DNA of 64,000 nucleotides from Venatoribacter cucullus (GTDB lineage: Bacteria; Pseudomonadota; Gammaproteobacteria; Pseudomonadales; Oceanobacteraceae). Every line of letters starts with the position of its first letter. The first letter of the stretch is position 1. The stretch is taken from assembly GCF_016132445.1 (NCBI RefSeq), contig NZ_CP046056.1, positions 1,674,001 to 1,738,000 on the forward strand, in the 5' to 3' direction. Shown here piece after piece: positions 44,826 through 56,987 of this stretch. Under the pieces are notes generated by a model. It searched no databases. It had not been told where the DNA came from and saw only the letters and a program-made list of their open reading frames with translations. Position numbers and translations under genes: made by a program.

Positions 44826-45737
44826 TCAGGGACGGTCGTCCACTTCTTCCACTTCCGGCGGCATCAGATCTTCGCGGCTGATCTTCATCCAGATCAGGAT
44901 ATTGGTGGCAACAAACACGGAAGAATAGGTACCAACCACCACACCAATCATCAACGCCACGGCGAAGTAATAGATCAGGTCGCCGCCCACCACCAGCAAC
45001 GCCAGCAACACCAGTGCGGTGGTAATAGACGTCATCAAGGTACGACCAAGGGTCTGGTTCAGTGACTCGTTTATCACGTCAATTTCGCTGCCCCGACGCA
45101 CAATACGGAAATTTTCCCGGATGCGGTCGGCCACCACAATGGTGTCGTTCAGTGAGTAACCAATAACCGCCAGCAATGCCGCCAGTACGGTGAGGTTAAA
45201 GTCCCACTGGAACAGCGCAAACATACCCAGAATGATGATAACGTCGTGAAACAACGCCAGCACCGCGGCTACCGAGAACTTGTACTGGAAACGGGCGGCG
45301 ACGTAGATCATCACCACCGCCATCGCCAGCAACAAGGCCAGGCCGCCCTGGTCGCGCAGTTCTTCACCGACGCTGGAACCAACAAACTCACTGCGTTTCA
45401 GCACAATGGGATTATCCGCCGACTGCTGCTGCAACAGCGCCAGAATTTCGGCGCCCAGATCATCGCGGAAGGCTTCCGACATACGCACCAGCACATCGGT
45501 TTCCGAACCGAAGTTCTGTACCGCCACATCGCGGTAACCGGCGTCGACCAGAACGGCTTCAATGGTTTTAACCGGTACCGGCTGCTGGTATTCCACTTCC
45601 AGCAAGGTGCCGCCGGTAAAATCGAGGCCATAATCCAGGCCCCGCATGGCCAGTGCAATGATGGAGACCAGAATCAGGGTTACCGACAACACTGTGGCGG
45701 CATGGCGCAGCTTCAGGAAATCAATCTGCTTGTTCAT
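44826..45737 (-). CDS. secF: Protein translocase subunit SecF
   Basis: A 303-residue inner-membrane protein of the Sec translocase accessory complex SecDF-YajC, which uses the proton gradient to pull proteins across the membrane. TM1 is near 16-33, then GLDFTGGTLLEVEYQ and a periplasmic domain; TM2-TM6 lie after about 130, with LLAVIGYSLNDTIVVADRIRE as signature. Its ATG overlaps the secD stop by four bases. Confidence 0.96.
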   Translation of the reverse strand: MNKQIDFLKLRHAATVLSVTLILVSIIALAMRGLDYGLDFTGGTLLEVEYQQPVPVKTIEAVLVDAGYRDVAVQNFGSETDVLVRMSEAFRDDLGAEILALLQQQSADNPIVLKRSEFVGSSVGEELRDQGGLALLLAMAVVMIYVAARFQYKFSVAAVLALFHDVIIILGMFALFQWDFNLTVLAALLAVIGYSLNDTIVVADRIRENFRIVRRGSEIDVINESLNQTLGRTLMTSITTALVLLALLVVGGDLIYYFAVALMIGVVVGTYSSVFVATNILIWMKISREDLMPPEVEEVDDRP

Positions 45738-47593
45738 ACACGACCTCCGATCGATAACGACTCTACACGACGGTTGCCGTAAATCAGGTTAATCATAGCG
45801 CGGGTCAGAGTAATGGCCGTAAACATGGAGGCGATGATGCCGAACGACAGAGTCACGGCGAAGCCTTTCACCGGGCCGGTACCGACGCCAAACAGAATCA
45901 GCGCCACAATTAAGGTGGTGATGTTGGCATCCAGAATGGTCACAAACGCCCGGTCGTAGCCTTCATGAATGGCCTGCTGCGGTGAGCGGCCGGCGCGTAA
46001 TTCTTCGCGGATGCGCGAGAAAATCAGCACGTTGGCGTCCACCGCCATACCTACGGTTAATACGATACCGGCAATACCCGGCAGGGTCAGCGTGGCACCG
46101 ATCATCGACATCATGGCAATCAGAAATACGATGTTGGCCAGCAGGGCGACGTTAGCCACCAGACCAAAGGTACGGTAGTACACCGCCATCAGCACCAGCA
46201 CCAGCGCCAGCCCCAGCACCACGGAATTCACGCCCATTTCGATGTTTTCTTTACCCAGGCTCGGGCCAATGGTGCGTTCTTCCACAAAGTACATGGGTGC
46301 CGCCAGCGCACCGGCGCGCAGCAGCAGCGCCAGTTCCGAGGCTTCACCGGATTGCAGGCCGGTAATACGGAAGCTGTTACCCAGCGTGGTCTGAATGGTG
46401 GCCAGAGAGATAATGGATTTATCCACCACCTGAATGGTTTTCGGTACTTCCACACCGTCGACCACTTCATAGGTGGTTTGCGGGCGGCGTTCGACGAACA
46501 GCACCGCCATACGACGCTGCACGGCTTTGCGGGTGACCTGAGTCATCATGGCGCCGCCACGGGCATCGAGGGAAATATTCACCTGCGGAAAACCGTTTTC
46601 ATCAAAGCCGGGCTGGGCGTTGGTAACGCTGTCGCCGGTGGTGATAAGGGTTTTTTCCAGACGCGCAGAACGGAAAGGTTCATTGCGGAAATTGTACTCG
46701 TCGGTGGCCAGACGGCTGGCACCGGCTTCGGCTTCCAGACGGAATTCCAGGTTAGCGGCCTTGCCCAGAATCTTCTTGGCTTCGGCGGTGTCCTGCACGC
46801 CCGGTAATTCCACCACAATGCGGTTGCGGCCCTGACGCTGTACCAGCGGTTCGGCCACGCCCAGTTCGTTCACCCGGTTGCGGATGGTGGTGAGGTTCTG
46901 CTTAACCGCGTAATCCTCAAATTCACGGACCTTGGCTTCGGTAATGCTTAACAGCAGATCACTGCTGTCATTGCCATCGACCTCAGTCTGGGTAAATTCC
47001 GGGTAATTACGGCTGAAGAAAGCGCGTGCAGTGGTGCGGGTATCAGCATCGACAAAGCTGACGCGCACGGTGCTGCCATCAATCTGAATACGGCGGTAGC
47101 GCAGTTGCTCTTCGCGCAGGCGGTTACGCAATTCTTCGCGGTAATTGGTTACCCGGCTTTTCAGGTAATCGTCCATATCCACTTCCATCAGGAAGTGCAC
47201 ACCACCGCTGAGATCCAGACCCATGGTCATGGGGCCGGCACCCAGGTTAAGCAGCCAGTCGGGGGTGGTCGGTGCCAGGTTCAGCGCCACCACATAGCTG
47301 TCGCCCAGTATTCGTTGCAGGGCATCTTTGGCCGGCAGTTGCTGGTCGTTGCTGGTCAGACGCATCAGCACGGTGCTGCCGCGCACTTCTTCACCGAAGT
47401 ATTCAATGCCGCGTTGTTCGAGGGTCTGACGCACTTTAACCAGTACGTCTTCGCTCATGTCAGTGCCGGCACGGGACGGCATAATCTGAATGGCGGGATC
47501 CGGCGGATACAGGTTGGGTGCGGCATAAATACAGCCCAGCACCAGCACCAGTACCACCAGCAGGTTTTTCCACAGGGGGTATTTGTTGAGCAT
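45734..47593 (-). CDS. secD: Protein translocase subunit SecD
   Basis: A 619-residue partner of SecF. TM1 at about 8-26, a large periplasmic domain with GLDLSGGVHFLMEVDMDDYL and the P1 head, then five TM helices with AIYYRTFGLVANVALL-like sequence and AVDANVLIFSRIREELRAG. The Asp and Arg of the proton path are in the TM4-TM6 block. It follows yajC and precedes secF in one operon. Confidence 0.96.
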   Translation of the reverse strand: MLNKYPLWKNLLVVLVLVLGCIYAAPNLYPPDPAIQIMPSRAGTDMSEDVLVKVRQTLEQRGIEYFGEEVRGSTVLMRLTSNDQQLPAKDALQRILGDSYVVALNLAPTTPDWLLNLGAGPMTMGLDLSGGVHFLMEVDMDDYLKSRVTNYREELRNRLREEQLRYRRIQIDGSTVRVSFVDADTRTTARAFFSRNYPEFTQTEVDGNDSSDLLLSITEAKVREFEDYAVKQNLTTIRNRVNELGVAEPLVQRQGRNRIVVELPGVQDTAEAKKILGKAANLEFRLEAEAGASRLATDEYNFRNEPFRSARLEKTLITTGDSVTNAQPGFDENGFPQVNISLDARGGAMMTQVTRKAVQRRMAVLFVERRPQTTYEVVDGVEVPKTIQVVDKSIISLATIQTTLGNSFRITGLQSGEASELALLLRAGALAAPMYFVEERTIGPSLGKENIEMGVNSVVLGLALVLVLMAVYYRTFGLVANVALLANIVFLIAMMSMIGATLTLPGIAGIVLTVGMAVDANVLIFSRIREELRAGRSPQQAIHEGYDRAFVTILDANITTLIVALILFGVGTGPVKGFAVTLSFGIIASMFTAITLTRAMINLIYGNRRVESLSIGGRV

Positions 47594-47666
47594 AAAACTG
47601 CCCTTATTCCTTATTCTGAAAACAACGACGGTCTCCGCAGAGACCGTCAGGGTTGCCCGCTTATGC

Positions 47667-48029
47667 TCAGGCTTTTACATCTTTAATAGTGCCTTTCGGC
47701 AGGGCCGCGGTAACGGCGATTTTCTGCACCGGCAGTTGCACACCATCGGCCACTTCGATCACGATGAAATCGTCAGTCACTTTGGTGATCTTGCCCAGCA
47801 TGCCACCCGCAGTCACCACTTCATCACCCTTGGCCAGACCAGAGATCAGATTTTTGTGTTCTTTCTGACGCTTGCTCTGCGGACGCCACAGCAGGAAGTA
47901 GAAAATCAGCAGGAAGCCGCCCAGAAACACCAGCTGACCGGTTACGCCCATCGGTTCCGGGGCTGCGCCACCTTCAGCAAAGGCAACACCCGATGCGGTT
48001 AAAGCCAGTGCGGCCAGAATTGCTTTCAT
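47667..48029 (-). CDS. yajC: Preprotein translocase subunit YajC
   Basis: A 120-residue protein with a signal-like N-terminus (MKAILAALALTASGVAFA) and one TM helix (about 30-48, VFLGGFLLIFYFLLWRPQ) followed by RPQSKRQKEHKNLISGLAKGDEVVTAGGM, the YajC signature. A part of the SecDF complex. It sits between tgt and secD as in most gammaproteobacteria. Confidence 0.95.
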   Translation of the reverse strand: MKAILAALALTASGVAFAEGGAAPEPMGVTGQLVFLGGFLLIFYFLLWRPQSKRQKEHKNLISGLAKGDEVVTAGGMLGKITKVTDDFIVIEVADGVQLPVQKIAVTAALPKGTIKDVKA

Positions 48030-48068
48030 TCAGTATCTCCTGATTTTTTTAAAATATTTAACGTTTTA

Positions 48069-50299
<2,231 letters not shown>

Positions 50300-50392
50300 A
50301 TCGGTTCGCTGGCACAACGGCAGGCTTGCTCAAAGGCCGGCAAGATTACCGGATAGCGGCGGGTAAGTTAAGGAAATCATTAGAAAAACCCA

Positions 50393-50420
50393 TTGACAGG
50401 CTAAAAAGACAGAGTATTAT
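50393..50420 (+). promoter_or_regulatory. Sigma-70 promoter of the tRNA-Leu cluster
   Basis: TTGACA (50393-50398), 16-base spacer, TATTAT (50415-50420), then a GC-rich GCGCGCC just after, as in stringently controlled stable-RNA promoters. Confidence 0.75.
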
Positions 50421-50465
50421 GCGCGCCATCTGACGGCTACAACGCCAACCCCTTGGCGGTTATGC

Positions 50466-50552
50466 GCCAGTGTGGCGAAATTGGTAGACGCAGGGGATTC
50501 AAAATCCCCCGCCTTTGCGGGCGTGCCGGTTCGAGTCCGGCCACTGGTACCA
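50466..50552 (+). tRNA. tRNA-Leu(CAA)
   Basis: 87 nt with encoded CCA. Acceptor GCCAGTG/CACTGGT, anticodon stem GGGGA/TCCCC with loop TTCAAAA (anticodon CAA), long variable arm CGCCTTTGCGGGCG, T loop GGTTCGAGTCC. Confidence 0.95.
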
Positions 50553-50603
50553 GCAAATCAGTAGAGTCAGATAATGAGTAGTGGTAGTATGCCGCGCCTC
50601 AAT

Positions 50604-50690
50604 GCCCAGGTGGTGAAATTGGTAGACACGCTGTGTTCAGGTCGCAGTGAGCTTACGCTCGTGAGAGTTCGAGTCTCTCCCTGGGCACCA
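50604..50690 (+). tRNA. tRNA-Leu(CAG), copy 1
   Basis: 87 nt with encoded CCA. Acceptor GCCCAGG/CCTGGGC fully paired, anticodon loop with CAG, class II variable arm. Confidence 0.95.
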
Positions 50691-50740
50691 CTCCCAGGCT
50701 TTTAATAAGCCGGAGCGGTGCAAGAAAAAAGCAAGACCAC

Positions 50741-50827
50741 GCCGTGGTGGTGAAATTGGTAGACACGCTGTGTTCAGGTCGCAGTGGGCTTACGCCCGTG
50801 AGAGTTCGAGTCTCTCCCTCGGCACCA
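50741..50827 (+). tRNA. tRNA-Leu(CAG), variant copy 2
   Basis: Same body as the other CAG genes, but the acceptor reads GCCGTGG/CCTCGGC: pair 4-69 is G-C instead of C-G and position 5-68 is a T-T mismatch. The variable arm has a compensated change (GGGCTTACGCCC for GAGCTTACGCTC). CCA is encoded. Confidence 0.9.
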
Positions 50828-50885
50828 CTTTAAAACTGCTGTTTTAAAGTGATTACAATCTGCAAGGTTAACAGCCTTACCCCCT

Positions 50886-50972
50886 GCCCAGGTGGTGAAA
50901 TTGGTAGACACGCTGTGTTCAGGTCGCAGTGAGCTTACGCTCGTGAGAGTTCGAGTCTCTCCCTGGGCACCA
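50886..50972 (+). tRNA. tRNA-Leu(CAG), copy 3
   Basis: Identical to the gene at 50604-50690, including the paired acceptor GCCCAGG/CCTGGGC and the encoded CCA. Confidence 0.95.
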
Positions 50973-51103
50973 TTCCAACGCTCTGTTGTAATGGTTTTTA
51001 TCCCCTATAGTTTTATCAGTACGCTGTCGCTACGACTAATTCAGCATCGTAAGCTGGTTTATTTGGCCTATTCTGTCTGCAGACTGCACGACGGAAACCG
51101 GTT

Positions 51104-52756
51104 ATGTCACATCATGGAAAACGTATTCTGCTGGCCGCGGCCGGCAGTTCTGCTACAACACTGGCATTGCTACTGCTGCTGCCTGCCACGCTGCCTGGCT
51201 ATCCGGTCCTTATCGCCGGCGCCGGCGTAAGCCTGACCCTGCTGCTGAGCTATCGGCTGGTGATCCGCCCGCTGATCCTGTTCAGCCACCAGATTACCCA
51301 TGCCCTTACTCACAGCGAGCATGACAACAACCGTTATCCCCTGCCCGATTATCTGCAGCAGGAAATGCACCAGCTGCAGCAACAACTGACCGGCTACGCC
51401 CAACTGAAAGCCAAATTGTCGGTACACAGCAGCCGCATCGCCATTGCGGCGGCAGAAATGTCGTTTACCGCCGACCAGATGAAACGGAAAATTCACGAAG
51501 AAGTGAATGACAGCCACAGCCTGATTGAATCGGCCGGCCATATTCAGGCCAGTGTTGACCAGATGGTGCAGCAAACCCAGGCGGCGGAAACGGCTGCCAA
51601 CGATGCCATGCACATCAATACATTGGGCAAACAGGCCATTGATGAAACCTTGCCGAAAATGGAAGGGACGCGCAGTGAAGTGGAAAACAACGCCACTCTG
51701 ATTGCCGAGCTGGAAGCCAAGTCAGAACAGATCAAAGCCATTACCGGGGTGATCAGCGCCATCGCCGAACAAACCAATCTGCTAGCCCTGAACGCGGCGA
51801 TTGAAGCCGCCCGGGCGGGCGAGCAGGGCCGTGGTTTTGCGGTGGTCGCCGATGAAGTGCGGGCGCTGGCGGCCAAGACGTCGGATGCCACGCAGCAAAT
51901 CGGCCAGACCGTGGCCGAAATTAACGAACAGATTAAACAGGCGGTGAATAACAGCCGTCAGTTGCGGCATACCATTACCGAAGGTGTACAGATGACGCAG
52001 AGCATCAGTGAACACCTGCACGGCATTTACCGGCATTCGCAGGCTATAGAACACAGCATCAGCGATATCGCCACCAGCGTCAGCGACAACAGCGACAACA
52101 TCCGCACCATTTCCGCCATTGTTGAGCAAACCGGCAGCCGGCTGGAACATACCGAACAGGAAATCAGCGCCATGTCGGAACGCTCGCTGGCACTGTCAGA
52201 AACGGCTGAAGAAATTTATCAGGCCTTTGGCGACACCGATCTGGGTGGCATGCACGAACAAGCCCGACAGGAAGCGCTGCAAGCAGCGACTGCCATTGCT
52301 ACCTTGCTGGAGCAGGCCATTCGCACCGGCACCCTGACGGAAGCCCAGGTGTTCGATACCGCCTACCAACCCATTGCCGGAACCAACCCGCAGAAATACC
52401 ACACGGCCTACGACCGCCTGGCCGATGACAACTTCCCGGCGGTGCAGGAAGCCATTTTGCAGCGCCACCCGAGCATCGCCTACGCCGGTGCCGTGGACGT
52501 AAACGGCTATTTCCCTACCCACAATAAAAAATTCAGCGAACCCTTAACCGGTGATTACGAATACGATCTGCTGCATAACCGCAGCAAACGTATTTTTAAT
52601 GACCGCACCGGCTCCCGCTGTGGCAACCATACGCAGCCATTCTTGCTGCAAACCTACAAACGCGACACCGGTGAAGTCATGCACGATTTATCGGTGCCGA
52701 TTTATGTGAATGGTAAGCACTGGGGCGGTTTCCGTATTGGTTACCGCAGTGAGTAA
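51104..52756 (+). CDS. Methyl-accepting chemotaxis protein with C-terminal sensor domain
   Basis: A 550-residue chemoreceptor-like protein. Two adjacent TM helices at the N-terminus (about 7-27 and 33-50) leave almost no periplasmic domain. The methyl-accepting coiled coil follows, with the hairpin tip [18 protein letters not shown] and [13 protein letters not shown]. After the signalling part a C-terminal domain of about 165 residues (from about 385) ends with [19 protein letters not shown] and [17 protein letters not shown], a Cache-like ligand domain seen at the C-terminus of some MCPs. It thus senses inside the cell. Its stop adjoins the stop of the convergent cyclase gene. Confidence 0.88.
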   Translation: MSHHGKRILLAAAGSSATTLALLLLLPATLPGYPVLIAGAGVSLTLLLSYRLVIRPLILFSHQITHALTHSEHDNNRYPLPDYLQQEMHQLQQQLTGYAQLKAKLSVHSSRIAIAAAEMSFTADQMKRKIHEEVNDSHSLIESAGHIQASVDQMVQQTQAAETAANDAMHINTLGKQAIDETLPKMEGTRSEVENNATLIAELEAKSEQIKAITGVISAIAEQTNLLALNAAIEAARAGEQGRGFAVVADEVRALAAKTSDATQQIGQTVAEINEQIKQAVNNSRQLRHTITEGVQMTQSISEHLHGIYRHSQAIEHSISDIATSVSDNSDNIRTISAIVEQTGSRLEHTEQEISAMSERSLALSETAEEIYQAFGDTDLGGMHEQARQEALQAATAIATLLEQAIRTGTLTEAQVFDTAYQPIAGTNPQKYHTAYDRLADDNFPAVQEAILQRHPSIAYAGAVDVNGYFPTHNKKFSEPLTGDYEYDLLHNRSKRIFNDRTGSRCGNHTQPFLLQTYKRDTGEVMHDLSVPIYVNGKHWGGFRIGYRSE

Positions 52757-54682
52757 TCAGCTGTCTTTATAGCGCACAACCTGATTGCGGCCGTTCGCCT
52801 TGGCGTAGTACAGCGCTTCATCGGCATAACGCACCCAGTTTTCGTGACTCTCCTGGTAACCGGGCACCGCACCGTGAATACCAATACTGACTGAAACCCG
52901 CAGGCCGGCCGATATACGGTCAAAATTCAGCCGGCTGATGGTGTTGCGGATGCATTCCGCCACATGCTCAGCGCCATCGGCACTGGTACCCGGCAACACC
53001 ATAATAAATTCTTCACCACCATAACGGGCCAGCAAATCGGTACTGCGGTGTACGGTCTGACGAACAGCCTGCGCCACCACCCGCAGAATTTCATCACCAG
53101 CCTGATGGCCATGCACATCGTTCACCTTTTTGAAGTGATCAACGTCGATCATCAGGACACAGATCGACTCGCGGGTGCGGATGGCGCGGGCCATTTCGCG
53201 CTGCATAATCTGGTCAAAAAAGCGCCGGTTACGCAGATTGGTGAGCGGATCGGTAATGCTCATCAGCTCCAGCTTACGATTGGCATTTTCAAGTTCCAGC
53301 GTGCGCTCTTTAACCCGCTGCTCCAGCGTTTCAGTGGCCTGCTTCTGGATCGCCAGCGCCAACTCCTGAGCCTCACGCGCCTCTCGTTCATGCTGCAGGG
53401 CTTTTTCCTGGGCCAGACGCGCATTACGCTCCTGCTGCAGCGCCGCTTCCTGAGATTTGCGCGCCACTTTTTCATGTTCAAGAGCAATCAACTGAGCCGT
53501 ATAGCGTTTGCGCTTTTCATTATTCAGACGATCGGCCAGCGCAAAAGACAGCAAGATAACTTCGACCACCGAACCCACCTGCACAATGTTTTCGGTAAAA
53601 AAGTTGCGGGGCAAAAGATCGAACTTATTCATTGCCAGAATGACACCGCCCAACAGCAATACCGACCAGGCAATGGTGTAATAACGCGCTGACGAATACC
53701 CCTGACCCCAACGGATAATACCGCTGATAATGGCCAGACTGATGCCCAGCACCGCCGCACCAATCAATAATCGGATCATGCTGCTGTAAGGAAATAAATT
53801 ACTGAATAAAATAATAAAAAAGGCCAGTAAAGCCAGACCATTAAACAGCCGGTTAAGCAGCGGAATTTCTTTCAGCTGCAGAAAATTGCGGGTAAAGACC
53901 AGCACAAACAACACCACCCCACCCAGAAAAATCAGAATGCTGTGGTCATTCCACCAGGTCGCTTCGGGCCACAAAAACTGGAAATTCAGCCCCTGCAGGC
54001 TGGCCAGGAAACCACCCATACAGCCCACATACAAAACGTAGTACAGGTAGTTAGCCTCGCGCACCGACAGGTACACGAACAGGTTGTACAACACCATAAT
54101 AATCATGATGCCGTAATAAAGGCCCATACCCAGAATCTGTTTCTGATCGTTCACAAAAAAATCGCGTTCTTCCCAGATACTCAGGGGAAACTGCATGGAA
54201 CTGGAGGTTTCCACCCGGAACAATAATTCAGTTTGTTCCCCCGGGTTCATGGTTAATGGAATCACAAAAAAGCGGTGATCGACCGGACGTTCAGCAAAGG
54301 GATGCTTATCCCCAAGTTCCAACACCTCCCAGTCACCGCCATGACGGCGGCTGTGCAAGCGGACATGATCCAGCACCGGATACGATAAACTGAGCAGGCG
54401 TGTTACTGCTTCGGTACCGCTGTGCTGCAGATTCAGCCGGAACCAGTACACCGAGGCGGTGTAGCCAAAAGACATGCTGTTTTTATCACCCCAATGCCAC
54501 TCCAGAGTATCTACTGCAGCGACGGGAACGGCGGCACTGGGATCTTCGGCGTACTGCAGCACGGAATCCAGTTCGCTACCGGAAGACAGTGAGGTGATTT
54601 CAACCGCGGCGGCCGATGTGGTTGCCATACAGGAAACAGAGAACAATAATCCCAGTACCATGAGCAGGGAGCGTATGGACAT
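52757..54682 (-). CDS. Diguanylate cyclase with 7TMR-DISM sensor
   Basis: A 641-residue membrane protein. Signal sequence (1-25), an extracellular 7TMR-DISM beta-sandwich domain (about 40-165), seven TM helices (about 185-390), a coiled coil rich in Gln/Glu/Ala (about 395-470), and a GGDEF domain with DPLTNLRNRRFFD, IDVDHFKKVND and the active site RYGGEEF. There is no EAL domain. Makes cyclic-di-GMP in response to an outside signal, probably a carbohydrate-type ligand by analogy. Ends tail to tail with the chemoreceptor. Confidence 0.93.
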   Translation of the reverse strand: MSIRSLLMVLGLLFSVSCMATTSAAAVEITSLSSGSELDSVLQYAEDPSAAVPVAAVDTLEWHWGDKNSMSFGYTASVYWFRLNLQHSGTEAVTRLLSLSYPVLDHVRLHSRRHGGDWEVLELGDKHPFAERPVDHRFFVIPLTMNPGEQTELLFRVETSSSMQFPLSIWEERDFFVNDQKQILGMGLYYGIMIIMVLYNLFVYLSVREANYLYYVLYVGCMGGFLASLQGLNFQFLWPEATWWNDHSILIFLGGVVLFVLVFTRNFLQLKEIPLLNRLFNGLALLAFFIILFSNLFPYSSMIRLLIGAAVLGISLAIISGIIRWGQGYSSARYYTIAWSVLLLGGVILAMNKFDLLPRNFFTENIVQVGSVVEVILLSFALADRLNNEKRKRYTAQLIALEHEKVARKSQEAALQQERNARLAQEKALQHEREAREAQELALAIQKQATETLEQRVKERTLELENANRKLELMSITDPLTNLRNRRFFDQIMQREMARAIRTRESICVLMIDVDHFKKVNDVHGHQAGDEILRVVAQAVRQTVHRSTDLLARYGGEEFIMVLPGTSADGAEHVAECIRNTISRLNFDRISAGLRVSVSIGIHGAVPGYQESHENWVRYADEALYYAKANGRNQVVRYKDS

Positions 54683-54771
54683 TTTTGCCTCATTATTATT
54701 TTTGGCTGATATTCTAGCAGAGGAATATGGTTGTGCCGCTGCTTATTTTTTCAATCTGACCGGAGTTTCCC

Positions 54772-55269
54772 GTGCGTTCATCGGTATCTGCCCTTCTGCT
54801 GCTGTTCCTGTCGTTGCCAATCACCGCTGCCGCGGCAGAGTTGGCACCGGATTTTCGCCTGCCATTACTGGATAACAGCGCCACACTGAGCCTGCAGGAA
54901 CAGCGCGGCAAAGTGATTTATCTCGATTTCTGGGCATCCTGGTGCGGCCCCTGCCGTACCTCCCTGCCCCTGCTGAACACCCTGCGCACTGAGCTGCGCC
55001 AGCAAGGGGTTACCGATTTTGAAATTCTCGCCATCAATCTGGATGATGAAGCGGCCGACGGGCTGGCCTTTCTGCAGGAATTTCCGGTGGCCTATCCGAC
55101 CCTGCACGATGCCAGTGGCAATATCGCCCAGGCCTATGATTTACGCGGTATGCCCACGTCCTACCTGATTGACCGCCAGGGCCGTTTGCGCGGCACGCAT
55201 CAGGGCTTTAAACCCGCCGATATGGATGGTATCCGCAGCGCCATTGAACAACTGCTGCAGGAGCAATAA
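54772..55269 (+). CDS. TlpA/ResA-like thiol-disulfide oxidoreductase
   Basis: A 165-residue periplasmic thioredoxin-fold protein with a Sec signal (1-22, ending AAA). The active site is FWASWCGPCRTSLP, and the cis-Pro loop is RGMPTSYLIDRQG. TlpA-type proteins keep cytochrome or copper-site Cys reduced, or act on redox balance in the periplasm; the partner is unknown. Followed after about 90 bases by the SDR gene in the same direction. Confidence 0.9.
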   Translation: MRSSVSALLLLFLSLPITAAAAELAPDFRLPLLDNSATLSLQEQRGKVIYLDFWASWCGPCRTSLPLLNTLRTELRQQGVTDFEILAINLDDEAADGLAFLQEFPVAYPTLHDASGNIAQAYDLRGMPTSYLIDRQGRLRGTHQGFKPADMDGIRSAIEQLLQEQ

Positions 55270-55362
55270 GCCCCCCGGATACAGACTGTCACAGTGCAAC
55301 AGTTGCCAGCGCCAGCGGCGCCTGCTATTGCTTTCGGTACTTTTGCATTAGCTGAGCTGATT

Positions 55363-56196
55363 ATGACCGTAAAAACTGTGCTGATTACCGGCTGCTCCTC
55401 GGGCATTGGCCGGGCTCTGACCGAAGCCTTTCTGCTGCGCGGCTACCGCGTCTATGCCGCCGTCCGCACGGCCGGCAGCCTGCAGGATCTGCAACATGCG
55501 CAACTGCGGGAGCTGGTGCTGGATGTGAATAATCCGGACGCCATTACCAGTGCCATCGCGCATATTGAGGCCGACAGCGGTTATCTGAATACGCTGGTTA
55601 ACAACGCCGGTTTTGCCGCCATGGGGCCGGTGCTAGAACTGGACGAGCAACGCCTGCAACAACAGTTTGCCACTAATGTGTTTGCGCCGGTGGCACTCAC
55701 CCGCGCTTGTTTATCCTTGTTGCGCCAGGCCGCCAGTGCCGGCCAGCCGGCGCAGGTGGTGAACATCGGCTCTATTTCCGGCATTACCACCACGCCCTTT
55801 TCCGGCGCCTACTGCGCCAGTAAAGCAGCGCTGCACAGCCTCAGTGATGCCCTGCGTATGGAACTGGCACCCTTTAATATTCAGGTGATTACCGTGCAGC
55901 CCGGGGCCATTGAATCAAAATTCGGGGACAACTCGCTGGCCAGCCTCAGCAATCTGATTGCCGACGATTCCCTATACGCACCACTGCGGCCTTTTATTCA
56001 GGCACGCGCCATGGCGTCACAACAAAATCCGACACCGGCGCAGGCGTTTGCCGAAATACTGGTGCAACGTCTGGATACTAACCCGGCCGCGGTGCTGCGC
56101 ATCGGTAATGGCAGCCGCGTGCTGCCTTTGCTGAAATGGCTGCTGCCGACCCGGCTGCTGGACCGGATTCTGCGCAAACGCTTTGGCTTGTTGTGA
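55363..56196 (+). CDS. Short-chain dehydrogenase/reductase (SDR)
   Basis: A 277-residue classical SDR. NAD(P) motif TGCSSGIGRALTEAF, the NNAG strand motif LVNNAGFAAMG, catalytic Ser in GSISGITTTPF and Tyr-x-x-x-Lys in YCASKAALHSL. The Arg at AVRT after the second strand suggests NADP preference. The ATG at 55363 gives the family start; the frame opens 69 bases earlier without a good ribosome site. Substrate unknown. Confidence 0.9.
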   Translation: MTVKTVLITGCSSGIGRALTEAFLLRGYRVYAAVRTAGSLQDLQHAQLRELVLDVNNPDAITSAIAHIEADSGYLNTLVNNAGFAAMGPVLELDEQRLQQQFATNVFAPVALTRACLSLLRQAASAGQPAQVVNIGSISGITTTPFSGAYCASKAALHSLSDALRMELAPFNIQVITVQPGAIESKFGDNSLASLSNLIADDSLYAPLRPFIQARAMASQQNPTPAQAFAEILVQRLDTNPAAVLRIGNGSRVLPLLKWLLPTRLLDRILRKRFGLL

Positions 56197-56223
56197 ATCC
56201 CCGAACGGGGCGGTAGTAAGGGC

Positions 56224-56985
56224 TTAATGCGCGCTGTCACGCCGCCCCAGATAATGCAGAATGCGGTTACGGGCCGAATGCCAGTGGTTTTTCGGTTTGG
56301 CCGGGGCCTGCGCTAACAGACTGGCAAAGTCGATCGCGGCTGCCGGCTGTGGCGGCACATGGGCACAGAACACTTGCTGTACCTGCAGCTCAGCCACCCG
56401 CTGCAGCGACTGCCGGTACTGATTGGGATGACACACCGGATACGGCGGCACCAGCCGGCCGCGCACCTGTACGATCAGATCCGCCACATACAACTGGCCA
56501 TCCGGCCGGTGCAGCAACGAAATATCGTGGTTGGTGTGGCCAGGGGTACAGATCACCTGCCAGTCAGGAAAGCCAGGCAAACTTTGCTCGTCCTGCAGCA
56601 GAATATCGGCGCTTAAAATGGGGTTGTACCAGATATGCCGGCGCGGCTTACCCAATCGCTTGGCAACCCACCAGGTTAAGCCGACATCAATGGCATGAGC
56701 GGTGCGGCCGGCCAGACCACTGTACCAGTGACGCGCGGCCGGATGCGCCGCCAGCGGCGCACCGGTAATGTTTCGCAACAACGCCGCACCACCGGCATGA
56801 TCAGGGTGCATGTGCGTTACCACCACCAGCTTCAGGTCGGCTAACGGCCGGCCTAACGTATTGGTGATGTAATCACACACCATACGCACATCGGCACGGC
56901 TGCAGCCATCCAGCAATAACAAGCCTTCGGTCTGCTCGGCCAGATAGATGTTCTGAATGTAACCCTGCAGCCGGTGAATCTGCAT
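56224..56985 (-). CDS. MBL-fold metallo-hydrolase
   Basis: A 253-residue metallo-beta-lactamase-fold hydrolase. Metal site VVTHMHPDHAGGA (HxHxDH), then TPGHTNHDISLL and VADLIVQVRG. This is the glyoxalase II-like subgroup with a longer C-terminus. Two bases separate its start from the stop of zapE upstream, so they are likely one transcript. Substrate unknown. Confidence 0.9.
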   Translation of the reverse strand: MQIHRLQGYIQNIYLAEQTEGLLLLDGCSRADVRMVCDYITNTLGRPLADLKLVVVTHMHPDHAGGAALLRNITGAPLAAHPAARHWYSGLAGRTAHAIDVGLTWWVAKRLGKPRRHIWYNPILSADILLQDEQSLPGFPDWQVICTPGHTNHDISLLHRPDGQLYVADLIVQVRGRLVPPYPVCHPNQYRQSLQRVAELQVQQVFCAHVPPQPAAAIDFASLLAQAPAKPKNHWHSARNRILHYLGRRDSAH

Positions 56986-56987
56986 GC

